From positions 2,851,001-2,915,000 of the forward strand of contig JALIRH010000019.1 in assembly GCA_023055505.1 (NCBI GenBank): a stretch of DNA of 64,000 nucleotides, given 5' to 3'. Under the pieces are notes generated by a model, which did not search any database, was not told the DNA's origin, and saw only the letters and a list, made by a program, of their open reading frames with translations. A program made the position numbers and the translations under genes. The DNA is from Callipepla californica brunnescens (lineage: Eukaryota; Chordata; Aves; Galliformes; Odontophoridae). This document shows, in pieces, positions 10,641 through 25,042 of this stretch (position 1 is the first letter of the stretch; each line of letters begins with the position of its first letter).

Positions 10641-13600
10641 AATAAAATTAAAGGGATATATCTTTCAAGTCTTTGTCATAGAAAGCAGTTACCTGCTCCA
10701 AATAAAAAATAAAAATAAATGAAAAAAGTCCAAGATTTGGCAATAATGTAACACTTTAAGTCTTCAAATTAATAAAAAAATTACTATTGTAACAATATTA
10801 AATTCTTGCAGAATCTTTGCCTTAAAAACAGATAAGTATTTCCCTTCCCATGTGTGGTTATTAATACATATTTGCACTTTAGAGGGTGAAAGCAATTTAA
10901 GAATAAGGATCAGTTTAAGAACATAAACTGTTTTATTATTTCAGGGTGTTCACAATGAGATAACCCTATTCACTGCCCATTTTCTGCCCAACATGCAACT
11001 TTCCCAGCTCTCAGCTAAGGAGGATGGAGATATTCCCTAAGTACACATGCATGTGTGCATAATAAACCAGGGATTTGTAACATGGGTATTTTTACAACAC
11101 ATGGAGCTTTAGGGTGAAATGTTATCTAGCAAAATTAACAAATCTCAGTCAAATGGGAAATGTCTTTAATTTTCTGTAATTTGTAGCCTATTCTTTCCCT
11201 GGAGGAAAATAACCCACCGTTCTGTGGGAACAACTTATTCAACTACAGTTTACTTAATCTCTAATTCTAATTTTAGATGTTAAATCTATGAATAAAAACA
11301 TTCTTGTTTTCTTGATTCTTTATTATTATTTTATTTTTGAACTCAAATGCATTATCAGGCGTAACTAACAAGTTGGATTTACTGCTATCTGGTACCAAGT
11401 TGCTAAAATGATCTTTTTTCCTCTGTTTTCCCTCCTCGTTACTGCTTCTAGTATGTTAGATATGTCCAGATATGTTTCGTGAAATTCTATTGTTATATGT
11501 TTGTAATTAAAAATAAGGGAGCTGTTATCTGTTCTGCTGCAAGAAAACCTAAAGGCATTGGTTTCCTCCTAATGTTTCTAGGTGATGTAAGTTATGTCTT
11601 TTGTTTCTTTGCTTCCTCATGAGAAACCACCAAACACTGCTGTTTTCCTTCTTCCTGAATCTTTCAGGTAGGAGAGCTGAATGCTCCTTACAGCTTTCTG
11701 CGTGAGGCTGATGTAGGTTTTCTAGGTGTCAGCCCAGTTCTGTAAGGTAAAGCTTTTCATAGGATGCTAGGGTATAAGAAATGCTGCTCTAGGATGAGGT
11801 TATGAGTTAGTCTTATTTGCATATAATATGTTGAATGGGTGAGGAGATAAATGATAGGTGGATCTCATCATCAGCACTTGGTTGAGAATTGCCCCATTGT
11901 TCTGAATTAGAATCTAAATGATGAAATTGTGTGTATCTGAATATTTTTACCCATGCAAAAGTATGCGATGGTTTGCCTAAAAGCTGTGACTCAGTAGCTT
12001 TCTGTCTTGGGTGCTCAAATATTGCATGAAAAAGACTCAATTGTGAATGGAAGAAATAACTACCACAGTTGTTAATTTTTGATAGTTTTTTTTTTTCTTT
12101 TTTTCTTTTTTCTTTGTATTTGTTAGGTAAGGTTCTAACATGGTCCAGGTGTATTAAAAGCCCTAAGTGTAAAACTGCTTTCAAAATATTTATCATAGCA
12201 AAATGAGTTCATTCAGTTGTTATGAAATCTATGACATTTTGGTTAAGGTCTCTGAAACTGTAGATTGGTAACTGTTAGTTAATTGGTATATCAATCTCTT
12301 TAAATGTTTTATTGCTGCTTGATCTTGTGGTAGGTGAGTACTGGTGAAAAGCCTGGTAAGAACTTTTCTGTGATCTTGCTGAGAACTCCTGTGTGAGTGA
12401 AGTTTTGAGGAATTTATGATGTTCTTTCTGAACTTCACAGAATTATATAATTTCAGTAATGACTTTGCATTGGACAAAGTAAAAGAATATTAATTTTTTT
12501 TTTTTTTTAAGTAGGAAACTCATATGCGTAGAATAATAACAGAATGGAAAGAAATACTGATGAACCCTTCTAAAAACCCCTTATGTGTAAGACAAAGATA
12601 TGATTTATGTACACTAGAAAAATAAACAGTCCTGTTGTTGTTCTCTTATAGAGAGCATGATTACTTACGCACTCTTTATCTAGTCTTTCTCACAATGCCT
12701 GGGAACTAGCCTAGATGCCCTCTTCATTTGAAAGTTAAATTGTAATGTATGAAACATCCACAAAATCACAAGACAGACTTGCGTATATTTGATTTCAGTG
12801 TATTCAAAATATAATTTTTGTGACAATAATGTAATTTTTATTCTTTTTTTTTTTTTTGTTAATACTGCAGCATTGAGAGGGTGATAACGAAGTTGTGTTT
12901 TCTTTCTTTTCTTGTGTGTGCGTTGCAAAGAAATCTGTTAAGTTTACTGCTTTAGGATCAGATTTTATTCTTGTGTTGTAACTTTGTGAACCTAAGTTAA
13001 ATAATATAGCTCACTGTAACTCTTTCTGGTGTTCTTCAAAAAGCTCTGATATATTAAATCTGGGTTTAAGTTCCCAGCCAGTATTTCAAGTTGTTTGCAT
13101 GTACAGAACTACATATTACTAATAAGATGAATAAGTGGAGCTAAAAAAAAACCACAAATACACCTTGACAAAACATTTAATCAAGCTCAGGAATTTTATT
13201 TTTATTTTAAATCCACTTATCAAACACACAACCCCATAACCCTGTTTCTGATGTCTTCTGCACCTGTGGCAGTAGCAGGGATAGTTCTGGCTGAGAGGAT
13301 AGCAAACCCATAGCCTTAGCATAGCACTCCATGCTGTGTTAGTAAAGATTTTAGTCATCTAATTCCTAGCAGTAGTTATTTTCATGTACATCTGTGTTAA
13401 ACATTCCAAAAACCAGCCATACAAACGAACAATAAAAATTGGACTGAGATATCTGATAATTAATTTAGAATTAAATCTCAGTCCCTACACTGGTGTAAGC
13501 AGCTTTTGAAAGCACTTTGCATGTATACTGAGGAAGATAAATGTTGTTATTTTCAAAAATACTTACACAAGGCCAACAAACTATTATGATTATTGGCTCT

Positions 13601-16600
13601 CGACCAGTAATTAATGTTTCTGGAGGCTACTGCTCTGTCTCTTGTGAAAGTAATTATTCACTTTCAAGAATCCTTTTACAGACATGTTCAGGTTCGTTGA
13701 AATGTTTCTCATTAATTTACCAATGTATATTTTACTTTAACAGACAAAGGGAAAGTGAAGAAAGGTCTTCTATTAAATTCAGCATGCTTTCCTTTGACAA
13801 ATGGTGAATTTTCACAGTGTTTCCCAGGGAGTTCTGTTTGGTTACCATTTATAGGAACACATGTTGCTTCCTCCCCATGTGCCACATTGCTGCTTTGTCT
13901 AGGGCCCTCAATTACACATCCGTTAAGGGGTGTGAAACTAAGTACATAATTTGCAAAAGAAATGTGGGGCTGTAATAGTTGCTGTATTTCTTGAAACAGA
14001 TGGGAAGTATTGGCTATGTTTAACCCACTATCTCTTCAGTAAAGTTTTCTAGAAATGTATTTATCACGAGATAGAACAATGCCACAGGAGCAAAATATAC
14101 CTTATGTTTACACTGTGACTGAATTATTCTTCCTAATTATAGTAAGTATTTTGAGTCATTGATATATGCAGCCACTGAAACACTGCATTTGTCATCCAAG
14201 TGGTTTTCATCTTTTTTTTTTCTTCTCCTTGGTTTTGATGTTGCCAGTGTATATTTAATCTCAATTTATTTCTACTAGTCATTGTTATATAAAACCTAAT
14301 GCACGGAAACACAATATTTATCCCAGCAGCTGTTAAAAATCTGTGGATATGGATTAATGTCAGCTTTTAAATGTGTAGTGCTTTAGTTAATTCCATCCAA
14401 GGACAGATGATATCATCCACTAGGAAAGAATATATTAAAAGCTGTCAGCCAGAAGGTAGTAAAAGTAGGTGATATGTTATAAGGAGGACTAAAAGGTCAT
14501 TCAAAGAAGAGATATTGCTAGTAAGTCAATTAAAATTTTCAAGCTGACATTTTACAAATTTCTGTGTAGACCCTAAAATGTTTTCAAAGCTAGCAAAATT
14601 CACCTCCTAGACTGGAAACACTTGAGTCATGCAGAACTTGCACAGTTCCTTCTAAAACAATCAAATTGGGACCTGCCTGCTTTGGGTTACACCACTGAGC
14701 ATATCAGGCTTAGGGAGGCCAAGTGTTTAGCTAGGTTGGTGTTCCCTGGGCTGTATTCATAAGAATCCTGTGTAAGTATTTTGTGTGTATAATTGCAAAT
14801 TTATTTCTGTAGGTGCTTTCTACACTGTCTGCAGTCCTTTCCAAGAAACATTTGCATGATGTGCAAGTGACTCAATCTGTATGGGTGGATGCATATTGTA
14901 TACTAACAGTTATTTAGATTTCATTTAGATGTGAGTGCGAATTATTTTAAATTCACTGTTGAACTTATGGACAGTCATTGTATAATAAATGTTGCAGGGT
15001 ACGTTTTGTTGCTATCTAATCATAGGTTATAAATGCTGAAGATGGGGGAAGGTGGGGACACAATCTGTGATGCAGAATGAACCTCTCCCTACAACTGGTA
15101 TTCTTCCCTCACTGCAAGTTTGATTAATAAGTAAAACATAGGAAAAATAATGGGATTCAGTCCTGATAAAGTTATTGGTATGAATGTTTGCCTCAGTAGA
15201 AGAGAAAAATGCTCTAGTATCTTTCAGTACAAGGCCCAAAGTTAAGAAAATCTGGCATTAAGTTTATTTATATTTTGCACTCAAGGACAAGCAGAAGTAC
15301 ATTTGATGAAAACTCAGAACATAGTTTCTCTTAACATTATCTAAGTCCCAGTGGTGATGTTTTTCTTTCAGACATACAGAACACATTGCAAATGCCAGTT
15401 ACATGTTTTGATTTAGTGTTGTTTATGGTCCAGTTTCAAAATAAATAAATAAATCTTCATAACTTTAAGTATATATAATAAAACCTTGTTTTTCATCAGT
15501 TTCTGCGTGTTTGCTGTTATGAACTCTGTAGTCATGAAAAAGGGCAGTGTATTTGTCTGAATTTTGACATTGTGTCTAAAGGATACAGAAAGTATTCTGT
15601 CAACCAGAGCCTTAGGAAGGAGATCTCAGAGTTACCTCCTACCAGGTGAAATGTAGTTTTGTCTACTTTAGACAAGTTGGGTTTATTTGTTGGCCTGGTT
15701 TTTTGTTCAGGTTACTTCAAGTTTATAAGGGATGAGGTGCGGGGAACTCTGAGGGGTAGGGTAAGAGTCTCTTTGAGTTTTTTGCGTATTTTCTATGTCT
15801 ACCTAATACTTTTCTCATGTGATAGTAAAATATCTTGATTCTTAACTATTAGGATACATTTTTCTCAGCTAATCTGAAATCTGGCTATCTGCATCAGTTT
15901 TGGTAGCGAGGAGATGATTCTTATTGATTCTTTTACTTATCAGTCAGGAGCGTATCAACCAAGCGTTTCAGTGATGAATGATCAGACAGTAGTCAGATTC
16001 TAGTTTCATGTCTGAAATAGACTTTTTCTTGTTTTGCACACTTTACTGATAAGATTTCTCTATGACCTTCATACAGAAGATTTGCTGTCTTCACATATTA
16101 CTGCTTTTAAAAAATCTATTTAGCTTATTGGAAGATACTGTGCATTACTTGGTGTTTAAATCTGCATGCTTTTTATCTAGAAAATGTGGGTGCATCAGTT
16201 TCACTTCAGATTTATACTTTAAATTACCTACCTCAGTTTAGTGTTGCAAAAAGAAAACTAATGAACAGAGCCTCCAGAAAATGTGCAGAAGGTATAATGC
16301 AAACTCTTGAAAACGCATCGTTTACTTACATATGAGTAAAAGGAAAAAAAACCCGCCCACGTGCTTTGTCTAAGAGTTTGATACTAACACACTTCTTCTC
16401 GTAAATACTCATATTATTTGAAAGATATATTTGTATGCCAGTGATTCTGTGCATGCACGTTCTACATGCATATCTATAACACAAAAATATTATATCATGT
16501 CTGTATCCACTAATCTAACATGATTAGGTTGGCCCTGCTTGTTTCACTTGACAGGCAGGCAGTGACATCAATCAAAACTTCTGCCATTCATTTTGCTTTT

Positions 16601-17742
16601 CACTATGCCAGTGAGAATCCTGACAGGTTTCTTTCCAGTGGGATAGCAGTATCAGGATTTTGGCTTTTGCAAAGTGGGAGTATATTCATGAATGTGTATG
16701 GATCCTTTCAGTTTTCAGTCTGTGTTCACTTAAGCTTTTGTCTAAATAGCATGGTGTTTTATATTACCATGAACAGCTAGGTAACTCTGCATCTCAAACG
16801 CTTTATGTTCTATCCCAAAAGACAGTTTGTTTTGAGATTGGGTGGGCATTTTTTGCAGGTGAACTAGAAAGTGTTGTGACAAACCCTTATTTTATCATAC
16901 CAGTTAGCATTTAGAATTTTTTTGTTATTTTTTTATTTGAAAAGGAATGAAATATTAAGAAATTCTGTGTTTAAATTTGGTTATCTTCCTGAAAAATTAT
17001 AGTTTAAAAATATGAACAACAAACTTCATTTTCCATTGTTCCTTGGCTCATATTCACAGAGGTTACTGCAAAATAGTAAATCTGCTATGATTATTAAATA
17101 CAATGAAACCAAAACAACAGATTATGTAATAATGATTAATTCCTTGTCTTGAAACTATTCCAAATACACCTGACAATGTAGAGCTTTGGTTCTGGTCCAT
17201 ATATGTATGCAAATTTTCTTCTGTCCTTTCAGAGAGCTGCAAGTCAGGGTAAATTTTTCATCTACTGTACTTGAAAACACATTTCTGTGGAGCTGCACTG
17301 GTGCCTCTTTCTTATGTAAGATATGAAAAATGCTGAGGAGAGAGATTCCCAGATAGCTTTCTTCATTGCACAAGCAATTGATGTGGAAGCTTGCTGGAGT
17401 ACAAAACAAAGAATCTAGATGAAGCTGTAGTTACACTGATACTATGACTTCAGCCTTTAGATCCCATAGGTCAGCCGCACCACAGTTCTGTTATCTCCCT
17501 TCATGGAGTAGAAGCATGATGGGTGGAGGAAATTAAAACTTGGAGAGTAAAATGCAACTGACCTCTGATTTCCTGTGAAATTCCTTTTTCTGTTATGCTA
17601 CTTCTGCAGACCCTCAGCTCATAAAGGTAAGAGCCTGGCTTGGCTGAGAGACAAATCTGTTTTCCCAGAGGTGGTCTTTCATGACCATGTGACTGCAGCT
17701 CAGCTGGCAAAATGCTTTCTGCTTTAGTGTCCTCTCCACAAT
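10641..17742. other. AT-rich non-coding sequence, no gene recognised
   Basis: About 7.1 kb without a recognisable gene or transposon. It holds a T/C tract at 12086-12116 (which creates a spurious lysine-rich minus frame at 11813-12196), T15 at 12494-12508, T14 at 12844-12857, a short AAAT repeat near 15440, and a 44-nt hairpin at 13441-13484. Open frames at 13541-13949, 15027-15239, 16520-16780, 17155-17409 and 17501-17710 are short and carry no domain I know. Confidence 0.5.
13441..13484. repeat. Hairpin with perfect 10-bp arms
   Basis: GGACTGAGAT at 13441-13450 is the exact reverse complement of ATCTCAGTCC at 13475-13484. Inside the 24-base spacer a second short palindrome TAATT...AATTA can pair. 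The stem is too short for a typical pre-miRNA. It may be a cruciform-prone site or a paired binding site. Confidence 0.6.
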
Positions 17743-17788
17743 ATTGTGGGCCAAAATAATAAAATAGGAGGTATTACTTCTGGAGCAC
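17743..17788. mobile_element. Solo mariner terminal-repeat stub
   Basis: The stretch GTGGGCCAAAATAATAAAAT followed by AGGAGGTATTACTTCTGGAG and CA is the reverse complement, with few differences, of the mariner terminus at 56394 (TTGCTCCGAAAGTAATGCCT...). The subterminal GGGCC..ATAATAAAAT matches what I recall of the opposite end of this family. No transposase sequence is recognisable on the inner side, so this is either the remains of a deleted copy or a very decayed one. Confidence 0.55.
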
Positions 17789-20700
17789 CGTCATAGTTTT
17801 TCTCTAGGGAAACTCCTAATATGTTGAATACAACTTCGGTGGTTAGAACACATTTAACATATTTTTGAGGGCTTTTAGATGAGATGGAAAAAATATTTGT
17901 GTAGTTCATAGAGTATACGTTGCATAGTATTGCATCACTACAGTTTATCTTGAAGTCCTTATTTACTTAAAGTTGCATCTGAAGTTAAACGATGAATGAC
18001 AGATCACAGCAAAATGTTTACTAGATGTCTTCTGATGGATATTGATGCATTGTGACTTCAACAAGCATTTTGGTTCAGTGGATTAATGAGCTAAGAATGT
18101 TATTTATTTATTTTTGCTGATGATGCAATTGATGGAGTTTGACTATTTAGTTGGAAAATGTTTTTTTCTTCTCAGATTTAACTGAAAATGCTCCTTAGAA
18201 AAGCATCTAATCTTCATTGATTGTTTTTAGAATCTTTATCTGCCTTGCCATAAGACACGTTTTTTCAAAGGATAAGTAAAGATAGAGTTTACTTCACATA
18301 CTTCATTTTTGCAGCTCGCAAATACAGTGAATGAACATTCACAACTTTTCTTCAAACGAGAAAGATTTTGGAGTAGCCATTCACTTAGAGATACAATGCT
18401 GTGACTGAAATACCTGTTTTTAAAGTACCAGATATATCCTGTGCAGTATCAAAAACTGTTGTAGGTGCCAGATGGGAATTCCCTCTACCATGTAAAAGAT
18501 GAATTAGGTACTTGAGAATGGAATCCTAAACAGCTGGCAGAGTGAAAAGGATGTAAAACTAGTCCATATTAGACCTGATCAATATAAGGTGCTGCAGGTG
18601 CATATACTGTAAGTGAAATGTCATTTAATACAATTTCTCCATTTCTATGTTCAAAAACAATCTTAGCTGTTAGAGCTAGACAATCTTCTTTGTGGGTAGT
18701 ATATCTATTTTCAATTAGGAAAGAATGTTGAGGTTTCACTAAAAATTTTACGTGTTAAAATAGCATTGTGTTTATCATTATTTGCCTTGTTTGCTTCGTG
18801 TCATTTAGTTTCAAAAGCCTATAGAAATCTGTTTCCTATCTGAACTGTACAAGTGGAAGCCCCACTCAACTACAGATTGAAGTGACACATAAAAATTGCA
18901 AGTATCTCATCATGTGTGGAGTAATTTGCCAAAATATAAACATGAAATCAATAATATAATAATACCTTATGGTCTGTATTTCTGAATGTTTGCATCAATT
19001 CAGTGATTGTGTTCCAAATAGCTCACCATTTCTGTAAATCAGTGACGATCTTAGTTATTGACACAGTGATGACATTTACATGTAAATAAGAAAAGAATTG
19101 CCTCAAACCAATTCAGTTCTCCTGAATAAAAATCAAACAAAATTTGGGATGAACTAAATGGTGGACATTTTTCTGGGCATAATTTGTAAAAGAACCTAGA
19201 ACTTGTTTTCCTAATCTGTTGTGCCGCCTTTTTTGCACGTTTTGATATGTTGAGTCATTCCAGTTCTTACAGTGATTGAAAGATTATTTTGTTTTAGAAG
19301 TAGTAAACTTAATTGCAACTGCGTTGAAGTCTTGAAAAACTGCTGAAAAAATACCCCTTTTCACCACAAAAATTATTTGCTGTTTTTTATTTTTCCTTTT
19401 TTCCCCTAGTAGAATCATAAATAAGGTTGACACTCTGGTTTCTGTTGCTATGTAAGAGCTATTTTAAAACATCAAACCATCTGCTTAATGGCTGATAACG
19501 TGTTTCTAACGGTCACTCTTGATAAGATACTTTCAGTATACTACAGTAATAGTAATCAAAAGCCAAGCACATTCTACAGTGATGCAACTGAGATTGTTCA
19601 CTGGTTTCCTATCAGCAAAGTGTTATGGTGTTTCATAGAATAAGAGCAGTAACTTTGGAGGTTTCTTTTTAAACAGTATCATTTTCTGGGTGAGAAGTAT
19701 GGATATGAAATGTGAACTTTTGAGATGTTATACAAATGGATGGCTTTCAGAATTTATGGGGCCAGGTGTGGTTACTGTAGTTGTAGCAGGTCAGTTTAAT
19801 TAATAATTGTCCTTTTTTCTTGGATAATATACACTGAATTGCTGTCATCTAGGGCCTTGCATTCTTTTGTGTGATCCTGGCAGCTGGTGACGGCTCTGCA
19901 AATTATGAGTTTCTTGGCTTAAAACAGACTAAATTGCAGACAAAATAAGCTATCAGCTGAGTAAATACTGCACCTCTGTTTGGCTTCAGTGAGAAGAAGG
20001 AGATTAGCATGAGTACTTAGTGTTCATAATTACTAGTAAGAGGCAAATAGTAGGCTCAGGCTGACTGGAGATTGTTCCATTATATCCAATTAACACCCAC
20101 TTGATTATTGTTAATTACTTGTGTTGGATGACAGAGGAATAAAGATGTCATACTTCAAACATACAAATACCATCTGGGTCATCAATATGCTGACACTGAT
20201 AATATTGTGCTCCGTCTCAGACGCTGCTACGTATTTTCTCTGTACAGTTTTTAGACTTCACTGTATTCATCACTTCTAAAAATTCTCCTTAAATAAAGTT
20301 TATTTTCCCAAAGCAAACAAACAAAGAAGCCCAACAACCATATAATATGTTGGGATACTCAACTTCATTAGGCTTAGAGATTCCAAAATGAAAAGTGCAA
20401 ATATAGTGATAAATATAAATACTATGGTCATTTTTTAAATTTTTTTTTTTACAAATTGATAACGCACTGTGATAGATGACTGAAACTAATACCATGAAAA
20501 GGTGAGTTCCCCAAGCGCAATGAGTTAACGAAGATTTTCTCATTTTATGTTGTAATATATATTTAAACAGTAAAGGAACAGATCTTAGAAAGTCTATTGA
20601 AATAAGGAATTCCTAAGTATATTTAAAGATTTAAACAGGGAATTGAATATCTTGACTAGTCATTTGGAATCTGTAATGTTCAAATAGTCTCCTTTTAAAG

Positions 20701-23700
20701 GGCATTCACAGCATTAAAAATCACCTTCCAAATACTGTAAATATATATATTTTATAATGAGCAGATATCTGTGGAATGGAATATTGTCATAGGATAATAG
20801 GCTCTGGCTGATGAATGCTGAAGCAGAGCCAAAAAGCTCAATTTTAAGGCATGTGACGTTGATCCTGTGGCAATCTTTTATTACAATTTACTTTTATTAT
20901 GTCACCTGGCGAATATGGATACCATCACTTTGTCTGAATGGGATGGTCAGAATCTTAGCATGGAGGAATCTCTTCCTACCAAGCTTCGTAATATATTGTG
21001 CTGCTGTTCACTCATTGTGCTTCATTACAAGATCAACAGTTGTCAGTCTTGCTTCCCAGTTGTGCAAAATAACTTCTGCCTCTTGAGATGAAGAAGTGTG
21101 TTATCAAATTGAGTCTGTGAAGTGCAGGATTCAACATGCCTCCAATAGGCAGCATTTAAGTACATTGTCCAGTGCAGCAGAAATAAATAGGAGAGTGTAT
21201 TTCCGCTTTTGTTCTTTTGTATCTGTGCTGTTATGCCCTTTGTGAACCTTTTCTTATGCATATGTGTTTTATTCTTTTACAGTATGTCTGTGACAACCAT
21301 TCCTTTACTCTAAGTATACTATAGTTGGACAGATCTCACCTGTAGGTTAACCTTACTGTAAAATGTCAGACTTAAAAAATCTTTAACAGTCCTTTGTTCT
21401 CTATTGTGTTTATACAGTGCCCAGCAGAGGCTATTCCTGACTCTTAGTTGTACTGATGTCTAATATGACTTATATACGCTAATGTGGATGGATGCTCATT
21501 TCAAAGGTTGGGTAGAGCCAAACAATATTTATCTATATTCTAGTGTAGAAACAGGCTGAATAGGAATAGGCTGAATTGAAGATGGGAAAGATAATGCCAA
21601 AACCTCCAGAAATTCAGTTTTTAAAAGAACAAAGCATGATAAATTAGGCAGTTCCTCCTGTTATTTTCAGGTATTCTTTAAGGGAGTGCTTAGGAAGTTT
21701 TACTTGATTTAACTTAGATGTAAGTAATATTCTCAATTCAGAGCAATGGTTTAGAACTTGACTGAATGTCCTTTTTGTGAAGTAATTATCCTGATTTCCT
21801 TACTAAATGTTATTTTATGCATTATATTTAATAGCCTCTTTTTCTTTGGCATGGTAGAATAGTGATAGTGTCTTTTATCACTTCAGGACAGAATATATCC
21901 TCTGTTTGGTTCATTCACAGCTTATAATTCAGGCATTAGAGATTTTTTTTTTTCTTTTCCTACACTTGTTCACAATTGATGTATGAGGAAAAAATTATGT
22001 GCAGGTTTTTTAAGTGATTTTTTTCTTTTTTTTTTTTTTTTTTAAATATGTATATATTTTGCTTGCCTACTTTCCAGCTTCCTTATTTAGATGGTAAGAT
22101 ATACTTTGTGTCTCTGTGGATGATTGTGGATACATTGCCTATATGGTGATATTGTGGACTTGGTGAATAACTAAAGGCACTTCTATGTTTATGATTATTG
22201 TTGCATGCCAACTTAAGACATTGTGCACATTAACTATGTTTTTTCCAAAAATATTACTCCTTTATTTTTTTATTTTTAATATTGCAGGTAGATTTCAAAA
22301 GCTTAGCCATCCTGTTTTGTTTAACTTGTGTTCCTTTACTTGCCATACTGAAGAGGCATATGACTTGGTATAGTTATCGTAGAAGCATTCACACACAAGA
22401 ATGAGCTTCTTGAGCCTTGCTGTGTAAGAAATGTGCGTACACTGAAGCTTTGCTGGGAGCAGCTCAAGTGTGCAGGTAGCACAGTGCCTGTACCAGACTG
22501 AGGAGTTGATGCAGGTGTTCAGGCTCTGTTTCTATGGATATGACCAAAGGTTGAGGGTGTACATCCAGTTCATTAGACTGAGAACTGTGGGCAGAGGTGA
22601 AGCTTTTATCTGTTTTGAAAAATCCCTGGTCACACTATGAGAGACAGAAGCCGAAAAAGCTTTCATTTACCTCGTAGCTTCTTCATTTGAAGATCAGGAA
22701 AACTCTGTGTTTTAAGTCCTACCTTATAAATAGAACATCTTTGAACAAATTCTCAAGTACTAGACTTCTGCTTTTTATTTTTTTTAATAAGCAAAAATAT
22801 TCATACTTTACTAGCCTATGTAATACTTATTCTTTGTATGCATTTTGTACTACATGAATTCAGTTTATTTTGAGCAACGCTTATATTAGGGCTTCTTGAT
22901 TTGGGGAAAGATGACGTGGGTGTAACACTGTCACATCTTCCACCATTATTGCTTCTTTCTTAAATAATATGATTTGTGACAAATGTGAACATTAATTACA
23001 GTTAACAAAGCAGCGTAACGTGAAGTGTTCATATTTTAAAAAGCATCCAATCAGCGAGATTACATCTTACACCAAGCTTTAAGTCAAAGTTCAAAAGTCA
23101 GAAATCAAATAGCATCAGTTATCAAATTATGTTAATGGTTCTAATGAAAGCTTCTGGTATTTTGCTCAGCACTGTGTTGCTATTATGATAACTAATAGGA
23201 CAAGAAAAGCTGATGGCCATGAAAAAATTAGAACTGACTGCTAGAGTTTCTTTTTTTTTTTTTAATATATTTCACAATCTGTTTAGTCACCCAGAGTTTT
23301 CATGTGGTATGCTCAGCTTTTCCATCAGGCTTCAGAAGGGCATAGACTATTCACTTGAATCATCCCCCTCCCCAAAAAGCACTTTCATGTATTAAATTTG
23401 GTTTGCACACTGTCAAAGGAAAGAAAATAAGAAAATTAATTGCTGTCTTTTTTTTTCACAATTTTTTACATGACTTTGTGCCATATTCACTAGATGCATT
23501 GACTTGGAATCCATATTGTTTTCAGCATCGCCAAATTAATGATTTATCATAAGTTGTATTTACTTTTTAACTAGGCCATTAGTGAGTTTTAATTGAAGGG
23601 AACTAGTACGGCTAGCCTGCAGGGTTGTGGCTGGGTGTTATGTCACTAAGCTCAGTGATATCCAAGTCTGAATCAATGACTGCCAAGTTTAAAACTTTTT

Positions 23701-23904
23701 TTGATATGGAATTGGTGGGCACAGATCCCGTGCATTTTGGAGATGGTGTAGAGAACAAATGTTTAATATATTTGTGTTCTAATTGTTTTAAATTGTTTTC
23801 AACATAATGTCTGGGACATTCATTTTTGCTCATGAAACACAATGTTGGACCTACGCAAAATCTTATTTCTAGTTAAGTCAAAGTCGAGCCCAAAGAAGGT
23901 AAAA
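17789..23904. other. AT-rich non-coding sequence, no gene recognised
   Basis: About 6.1 kb with no recognisable exon, RNA gene or transposon. A T18 run lies at 22026-22043 and a T run near 23250. A slightly GC-richer patch at 22400-22620 has no open frame or repeat signature I know. Open frames on both strands near 20811-21261 and 23213-23842 overlap each other and look like chance. Confidence 0.5.
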
Positions 23905-24092
23905 TTAAGTTAGATATGAAGAATAAATCTTTTACAATGAGGGTAGTGAGGCACTGGAACAGGTTACCTAGTGCTATGATTGATGCCCTGTCCCTGGACA
24001 GTCTGATCTAGCTGTGATGTCCCTGTGCATTGCAGGGGAGTTGGACTAGATTGCCCTCAGAGGACCCTTCCAACTCTAAGGATTCAGTGATT
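23905..24092 (+). mobile_element. CR1 LINE 3' end, internally deleted
   Basis: The 3' end of a CR1 of a different subfamily from the other copies here. AAGTTAGATATGAAG, GTGAGGCACTGGAACAGGTT, GATGCCCTGTCCCTGGACAG, CTGATCTAGCTGTGATGTCC, GGGGAGTTGGACTAGATTGC and CCTTCCAACTCTAAGGATTC follow in the order of the CR1 3' region. Between CCCTGGA and CAGTCTGATCTAG about 40 bases of the usual consensus (the FKxRLDxALR-coding part) are missing. The terminal octamer repeat has decayed to GATTCAGTGATT. An old, dead copy. Confidence 0.85.
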
Positions 24093-24983
24093 GTCTGTAG
24101 TCAGTGCTAAGGAATGCAGCACTCTTTTAAGAGTTTGAGTAGACAGTTCCAAATATCACTGTCATAGTGGTGTGGCACTACTGAAAGCTGTCAGGAAACT
24201 TGAAAAGGCATCCATTTTTGACATTACTTGCATCCAGTATTTGTTGCTCTCACTGAAATTCTGTCTTTGAAACAGCTGGGGAAACGTGTACATTTCAACC
24301 TGAAATGTTCAGTAATAGGCAACACGTCTTCAGTCAGAAGCTAAAAGAGAATGGAAATTTCTCTTAACAAGATTATTTTTGTAGTTTCTTTGCTGTTGTG
24401 TTAGGAAACCAATAAAACGATGTGAATATCTTGAGATACTCGATAAGTGGACTAAATTGTACCTGCAGTAGTTACACTGAGAATTTCTGTAACAGATGGT
24501 AGCTTAGTGGATGGAGCTTGATCTGTGGAAAAGATCATGGACCTATTTTTCCTTTGTCCAAGATGTAGGCTCTTAATAGTACACGTTTTCCACTGAGGTA
24601 TTTCAGCTAGTTTTCATATAAGTGGTGCTATAAAGAAGAGAAAATGGCATTTGATTTACTGAGAAGGAAAACTGTACAAAAGATCATTGGAGTAATTCAG
24701 GAAGGGCAAGTTTTTTACTCCTTCTCTGCACAGTAGCAGCACAGCCAATTGTGCTTAGAATGGTGATTATTTGGATAATGTCAGTGTTTGGGATTTTTGG
24801 GATTTGAGATTGCTGGGGGGAGAGGGGGATTTTTTTGCTGTACTATTTCCTTGACAAGTCAAATGCTTCAGTAGAGAAATTCGGCTACTTCTGAATCACA
24901 TTATTTATTAATATGGATCAGTGTTAGCTGAAATCTTCCCAAGTTTCCGAAGAGATTTGAAGGATTAATTCTATTAAAATAGG

Positions 24984-25042
24984 ATATATATATATATATT
25001 ATGTATGTGTGTGTGTATGTATATGTGTGTATGTGTGTTTAT
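24984..25042 (+). repeat. TA then TG/TA dinucleotide microsatellite
   Basis: A run of ATATAT (24984-24999) passes into interrupted GTGTGT/ATGTATGTGT units up to about 25042. Length is likely to vary between individuals. Confidence 0.9.

Noticed and set aside
11813..12196. 127-codon minus-strand frame with a lysine-rich stretch
   Set aside because: The lysines come from a T/C low-complexity tract at 12086-12116 read backwards; the rest has no domain.
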